Source: Vandiemenella viatica (lineage: Eukaryota > Arthropoda > Insecta > Orthoptera > Morabidae). From it: 64,000 bases of DNA. Within the stretch, counting starts at the first letter, position 1. Each line of letters starts with the position of its first letter. The notes beneath the pieces were generated by a model, which was not told the origin of the DNA, searched no databases, and worked only from the letters and a program-made list of their open reading frames with translations. Positions 58,554-64,000 of the stretch are shown here, piece by piece. The translations under genes were made by a program, and so were the position numbers. Location: positions 63,051,832 through 63,115,831 of the forward strand of contig JARYHS010013631.1 in NCBI GenBank assembly GCA_031002005.1, written 5' to 3'.

Positions 58554-59527
58554 AGACCCATTCACACTAGCGGTCAGCTCAGCTCAGGTCAAAAATCGCT
58601 ATACACGTAATCCAATGGGAGTATTCACACTACGTGGTCCGCTCAGGTCAGGGCAAGGCACGTCAAACCGAAGATCGCACCGCCACCGACCAACAACGGT
58701 CAAGACCTGAGCTGAGCTGAGCTGACCGCTAGTGTGAACGTGCAACGGTCAGGTCAGGTCAGATCAAATGGGCGGCGAACGTCTGAAAACTATGCTCGTG
58801 AGCAATAAATAAAGAGTAATAAATAAAAAATAAATGTTTCAACGGTATGTTATTTCTGTTTATTATAAAGCCGGCAAACTTTAATACAAATTCAAATATT
58901 ATTACACATTTTAGTACTGTCAAGATACAGATCCTGTTTCCGATTTTTTTTAAAAAATTGTGAATATATTTTTTGAATCAAATGCTTCTGTACTAGCGTT
59001 AGCACAAAAATAATATTTGTAAAGTAGGGTTTCTCTCTCATCCTGAAATTCAATTTCTACATGGCATGAAATTTTATCCTTCCGTAAATATTTGTGCAAA
59101 ATACATGTTGCCAAAATTATGTTATCAATTAATCCTGGAGCAGAATTAATTTTTCTAAAATAAATTCGAAATCTTTGAGCCCTAAAATATCAAAAGCATT
59201 TCGCACAACTCGTCTCTCACGGCATCGGTAGATAGCACTCTTCTTTCTCTTTATCTGTTTGCGCTTGAAACTCTGGATACACTCAGAACCATCCTCTTTT
59301 TGATCTTGACATATTTTTAGGTTCTTGATCCAAAATCATTGCGATTTAATTTACGTTGGGGTAGAAAACGGCATTGTTTACTACGAGCAACTGAAATGGC
59401 CTCGCCTACTACTTGATCTGGCCTGACCTGAGCTGAGCGGACCGCTAGTGTGAATGCTACCCTGGATTGTGAGCTGAGCTGACCTGAGCTGAGCTGACCT
59501 GTCCTGACCGCTAGTGTGAATGGGCCT
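58554..59527 (-). mobile_element. PIF/Harbinger element, internally deleted, clean ends
   Basis: Terminal inverted repeats AGACCCATTCACACTAGCGG (left) and the inverse of AGGCCCATTCACACTAGCGG (right), both flanked by TAA (58551-58553, 59528-59530), the 3-bp Harbinger target. Subterminal zones are packed with CTGAGCTGAGCTGACC-type direct and inverted repeats, likely transposase-binding sites. The interior holds a transposase C-terminal fragment only. Length 974 bp. Confidence 0.88.
58930..59265 (-). pseudogene. Harbinger transposase C-terminal fragment
   Basis: Minus frames read YRCRERRVVRNAFDILGLKD, then after a shift KINSAPGLIDNIILATCILH and KYLRKD. HARBI1-like nucleases end ...RARRVVENAFGILA...FR.......P.....I..ACC.LHN.L. 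The Glu in RRVVENAF, the third catalytic residue, is Arg here. N-terminal and central parts are missing. Dead. Confidence 0.85.
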
Positions 59528-59678
59528 TAAATTGGAGACGTTACGGAAGACTTTTTGGCCGCGAAAGAGACAGCCCAGTTTTAACAAGTAAAATGACACT
59601 CAATACAGTATTAAAAGCGCCAATCTCTTCAAAGTGAGGATAGCGCATAGCCAGTCTATTGCCACTGTCAACTTCTGG
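59528..59678. other. short spacer
   Basis: No feature seen; G run at 59680 borders the next SINE. Confidence 0.3.
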
Positions 59679-59850
59679 GGGGGGGGGGGTTACGCTTCGT
59701 CTATGTCTACGTCATTGTAGTCAGAAGATATCGGTAGACAAGGATGGGAATTTGCCTATGAACTAACCATCCGGAGTGATTTTAGGAGACAGTGGAAAAC
59801 CAATTTCAGGTTGACCATACCGGGGATCGAACATGCGTCTTCCAGAATGA
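59679..59850 (-). mobile_element. old SINE-A copy
   Basis: TTACGCTTCGTCTATGTCTACG tail in part, CCGGAGTGATTTTAGGAGAC body, and a B-box area (GGATCGAACATGCG). Head lost; many substitutions. Confidence 0.65.
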
Positions 59851-62800
59851 GTTACTGATGATAGATTATTAGGAAATTTATATTCCAATCATAAGTCTCT
59901 GAGAGTAAACCGTAATAGTATTGCCTGTTACTTGGGTCACTTTACTTACTCTCAACGATATTTAGTACTTAACCTAGTCCTGTCGTAAATGTTTTACTAC
60001 GTTTCAGGAAAGCAGTCTTAAAATATGTCTGCATTAAATATATAACTTCCTTAACCCGTCAGTGAGGCTCAGTACGCTGAAGCGCCGCAAACTGGATTGG
60101 AGAGGTTTAAGGGGGCCGGACACGAGGTTTTTAGATGGTTTTCTGCAGCCTTCAAGGTGAATGCCTCATAAACTATACATTTCACAAACAAAAAATACAC
60201 TTATCACACGCTGGTCACAAGTAAACATTTCATAGACAGATGGCAATACTTCACTTCCCGCTTTAGTACTTAGTACGACTCGGCTGTAGATATAAAATGC
60301 TTAGCGTCAGCAAGGGAATGAGGTTGTAACACCAAAGCTTCAAATATGACATTGTCGACGATGACAAACTCGTCGAAGGCAGGCTACCCCAAAATATTTG
60401 GAAAAGGTGGCGGTGAAGAAATTCATAACATTCTTTTTACATATTCAACAGGCATTTCTTTTGGATATATATATTGGCCACAACATCTTCCCAGACGATA
60501 GTTGTAGTAACTGGGAGGAAACTCAGTTATCGCTATCGTTAAGTTCTTTTGTGGCTGTATATTCCGATGGCGGGGCTACAAATCTTGCCACATCTATCGC
60601 ACGTGAAATAAGAGTCCGATGGATGTTCGATGTGCACACCAATCTATACGGTCTTAATAACTTCTGTGTGCCTTGATAAAAATTTTATCAGGTATTGAAT
60701 GCATTAGTCAGAGCATTTTAATGGCAGGAATCTACAGGGAGGCTACTCAAGGTAGGAATACATGCTTGGCAGCATATTGTAATTAACAGATGGTCACCTT
60801 CCCGAATAACATGGGTGTTCAAGCACCGCCATTCTTTATTTTTCAAAAACCACTTGAGGTTGTGACACAGAGTGTTATTAGGTGGAAGAATTAGCCGCCT
60901 CATTCACACATGCTGCGTCTACCATATCAAATTCCTTTTAGAAGTAATCACATCACCTGTGTATTATATAATAATTTGACACCTTCTCAAGTCAGAACAA
61001 CTTCATTATGAATTATTCTCATTACAATACTCGTTAAAGCACTGCTCCAAGATTCATCTTTAGTGCCTTTCCGCACATCACGAAATTGTACCGATTTTCG
61101 CAATAATTTGAGTAGATAGTACTTCGTCCCATTAAGCAGCAATTACTTTGAAACAAAAGTTTATATCGACTTCCTCAAACAATTCTATTTTACTTCAGGA
61201 ATTCTGAAATGACTCAGATGAAAATACACATACCGTGTTGCTAGTATTTGCTTCTTACTTTTGGGAGCAACAAATTGATAATAACAAGAGCTGAAAATCA
61301 AAATATTGTATGTCTGAAACGGATAACTTGGGAGTGGGAAGCGGGGAGTTATCCTTTATTTGTCTATACGAAAAAATGTACGATTATAGCGACCTACGTC
61401 TGTGGTCATCTTTGTTATAGAATCACGCAAAAAACACCTAACGTTTGTTAATGAGGGTTTTCACAGTTTGGATGGTTAGGATCCAACTTAAAATTTGCGT
61501 GTATGTCTTACAACTCAATCTGACGGCACAAAATCAAGAAATGGTACGTCGTTCTTAACCTAAAAAGAGATGCACCAAAGATTCATAATACAATTCAGTA
61601 ATTAAATAGTATGGCCTACATAATAAAATTTAAGATTCTTAAGAGAGTTCTCACACTGCAGCAAAGATTAACAATGCAATAACCGAAAACATTCGAAAAA
61701 AATATTCGTGGTTCGTAGAATATATATATATATATAAAAAATCGTTGTCGCATAAACTTTATCAGATTATAACTTTTAATATTGATCTTTGGATAGTTGT
61801 AAATGAAGACTGTTAGATTTTAAATTCTATAAGCAGTTTACAGCCAAAATATCTAAGGCCGATAATGATGATCGAAAATATTCGTATCAATTACACAGTA
61901 CAAACATGTTAACAAAAAAATTACATGATTCCTGGGAACACCACTTCACAGATATGTATATATCTGTGAAATGTGAAGCTACAGAGGATATTCAGCAAAT
62001 AGTTCTGGCCCAGGCTGTATTTAAACAAATCAACAGCGTACGCTAATATTAGTGTTTAAAAACACAAACATTTATCGTACCGCACGCGTACGCTGCCGGC
62101 AAATGCTAGTTCAATAACAATAATGCGTCAACATGGATGTCAAAAGATAAGGTTCATTTTACCTGTTATCTGATCTAACAACACTTATTAACTAAAATCA
62201 GAATTTGGGCGCGTTCACAATCAGCAATTTTTTTTTATTTTCCCCTTCGTGAGAACATAAAGTCAATCCAAAGGTACAGAAAAACGTCGTTTTGAAAATT
62301 TACACTTCTTTGCTGCCACTGTCTCAGATTTTTTTTTATGTTTTTGCTCTGTGCCACTGTGATTAATTTTTTTTTGCGAAACACCTATTGGAGCAGTTCC
62401 TGAAATTTCGTATTAAACTTTTTTAAAAATATTCTTATATTTATCACATTTTTTACAATGTTCCAACTTAAATTAGCTTACTAATGTGACGTAGTACTGT
62501 AAAACAATAACTGTGTTAGTATTTGGTGGATTCAACTAAGCATATCCGGTGATCAGTGAAAACGAAATAATGTAAATATAACCCACCTCTCTGTCCGAGG
62601 AAGCTAAGCTGTATCAACTGTTTTAGGTGCTTGAATTGTGGGTTACTAGTTCGAGTCCCGGAGATTAAAGGCATTTTTATCATCCTCATCAGAGTTAATT
62701 GTGTACTGAGTGAGAGACCTATTCACAATGCGTACAGAATGCGAAAATTCCACACTTTTAATGGTCATTCATCCATCCCATGAGTACGCTTAATGTGAGT

Positions 62801-62891
62801 GATCTCCTCGAGACCTAGAGAAGAATGGGTTTTGCTTCACCTCTCATCCTCAAATTTATATACTGATACCAAGGAACTGAGCATTATACTA
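59851..62891. other. long unassigned AT-rich spacer
   Basis: Contains TA repeats at 61721-61735, a perfect 11-bp-arm hairpin (TTCACAGATAT, 4-base loop) at 61945-61970, and a tRNA-like trace at 62608-62680 (AGCTAAGCTGT, AGTTCGAGTCC). No gene recognised in 3 kb; the 92-codon plus frame at 60398-60676 has no motif. Confidence 0.4.
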
Positions 62892-63126
62892 GGCGAGTCA
62901 AAAATGACTTTTCAAATTTATAATGATATCGAAATTTACTGAGATAACTTACAGAATGGGTAGATGTGTGATTTTGTAGGCAAAGAACTTCAACTTTCAC
63001 ATAAAAGTGCAATTTCGATTCGATGTGACTACCGTTGGTCATGCGGCAAACATCCCACCGGTAATCAATTTCTTCCCACGCTCGTTGCAGCAGATCGGTC
63101 GTAACTAGTGCAACGGCAGTGTAGAT

Positions 63127-63979
63127 TCAATTTTTCAGGTCGGTCAAATTGTTTGGTGGGGGAGGAACATAGACACGATCCTTAATGAAACTCCAGAGAA
63201 AGATATCCAGTGGTATCAAGTCTGGGGAGCGAGGTGGCCATGTGATTGGCCCTTCAAGGCCAATCCACCGACCTAGGAAGCGATTATCGAGGAAACCTCG
63301 AACTTCCGCCATGAAATGAGTTGGTGCGCCGTCTTGCTGGTAGTAAACCATCTCATCTCGGTCACCTTCATCGATGTGTGGAATTAAAAAGTTTTCAAGC
63401 ACATACAGATATACAATACCAGTGACAGTTTTCTCCATGATTTTTTAATTGCTTAACGTCTCGTAACAGCGAGTTTTTTAGAGACTGGAAAGGAGGGGGG
63501 GGGGCAAGGAATGGAAGGAATTCGGGCATGGCCTTTTGAAGGAAGCATCCCGGCATTTGCCTCGAGTGATTTGGAAAACCATGGAAAACCCAAATCTGGA
63601 TGCCCGGACGGGGATTCGAACCGCCGTCCTCCAGAATGCGAGGCCAGAACGCTAACCGTTACACCACCAACCTCGGTTTCTCCATCAAGAAGAAAGGGCC
63701 GTACACTTTCAATTTGCTAAGGGCACAAAACACATTAACTTTGGGGCTGTCACGAACGTGTTCCGCAGTTACATATGGATTTTCGCTACCTCATATTCTG
63801 CAGTTATGGGTGTTCACGATGCCACTGATATGAAATATTGACTCATCGCTGAAGATTATTGTATTCAGGAACTTCTCGTCGTCCTCTGTCAAATGGAACG
63901 TTTCCGCACAGTATTCCCTACGAGCAACCTTATCTGCATCACTAATGAGCTGTGCCATTGTGAATCTGTATGGTTTCAA
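63127..63979 (-). pseudogene. DD41D-type transposase, split by SINE and mutated
   Basis: Upstream piece (63979 down to 63686): KFLNTIIFSDESIFHISGIV (first Asp in FSDES), NTHNCRI then TGA where Trp is expected, and a readable continuation (VNVFCALSK) to the SINE. Downstream piece (63438 to 63127): MEKTVTGIVYLYVLENFLIP, YYQQDGAPTHF (second Asp), WPPRSPDLIPLDIFLW (third Asp in PLD). I count 41 residues between the second and third Asp. Frame continues across the SINE once the 9-bp duplication is discounted. It stops near 63127 in a short frame. Confidence 0.85.
63439..63676 (-). mobile_element. SINE-A copy inside transposase, 9-bp target duplication
   Basis: TTTCTCCAT lies at 63430-63438 and 63677-63685. 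Body is complete (GGCCTTTTGAAGGAAGCATCC, in part), B box intact (GGTTCGAATCC near 63615), head ends CACCAACCTCGG. The 3' tail reads on the minus strand CTCGCTGTTACGAGACG, the alternative tail also seen at 7.9-8.1 kb. G run at 63495-63504. Confidence 0.92.
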
Positions 63980-64000
63980 GTATAAAAGTCTACGTAGTAT

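Larger units (their letters stand above)
62892..64000 (-). mobile_element. DD41D-type Tc1/mariner transposon, cut by window end
   Basis: Left end GGCGAGTCAAAAATGAC at 62892 follows TA (62890-62891). The minus strand carries a transposase in two pieces split by a SINE-A insertion (63439-63676). The other end lies beyond 64000. Spacing of the catalytic acids (next entry) points to the DD41D (rosa/visitor) group. Confidence 0.75.

Overview
This window reads as non-coding, transposon-filled DNA from a large insect genome. I did not find one cellular gene I could defend. Evidence for an insect: AT-rich DNA with long stretches lacking open frames, many tRNA-derived SINEs, insect-type LINEs (CR1/L2-like and Jockey-like), PIF/Harbinger, Tc1/mariner and Helitron relics. 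The SINE families and the Tc1 element match my memory of orthopteran (grasshopper/locust) repeats; that is recollection, not a search. All coding stretches I recognise belong to mobile elements and all carry stops, frameshifts or truncations.

Layout. 0-8 kb: antisense LINE endonuclease fragment, a PIF/Harbinger relic, the 5' part of an LTR element on the minus strand (coiled-coil gag-like ORF, primer-binding site, probable LTR), and a decayed DDE transposase. 8-20 kb: SINEs, a short Tc1/mariner deletion derivative (12.8 kb), a probable non-autonomous Helitron (13.7-15.0 kb), a mariner N-terminal relic and a LINE RT fragment. 20.3-22.3 kb: a tandem array of about 150-170 bp units split by a Tc1-like element with 25-bp inverted repeats. 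22.6-28.5 kb: a Harbinger-like element holding a 5'-truncated LINE (minus), followed by a nearly full CR1/L2-like LINE (plus). 28.6-38.3 kb: SINEs, an unexplained GC-rich island with a TATA box, a helicase-bearing Helitron 3' end (33.8-34.5 kb) and a complete 527-bp non-autonomous Helitron (37.8-38.3 kb). 40-46 kb: mariner relic, two foldback elements nested in each other, a strong hairpin element and several SINEs. 47-53 kb: Jockey-like LINE, SINEs and a second copy of the 23-kb LINE family. 54-64 kb: Tc1/mariner-type elements at 54.8 and 62.9 kb, a Harbinger derivative at 58.6 kb, and SINEs including one inserted in the last transposase.

How parts relate: SINE-A is the commonest family (about 19 copies, both strands). 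It has a tRNA-like head with A and B boxes, a shared body and at least two alternative 3' tails; a second family, SINE-B, occurs near 18-20 kb. SINEs depend on LINE machinery in trans, and DNA-transposon deletion derivatives on full-length relatives elsewhere; none of the local copies looks active. The most informative structures are nestings with clean target duplications, which give relative ages: foldback in foldback (41.0-42.2 kb), SINE in transposase (63.4 kb), Tc1 in tandem array (20.4 kb).
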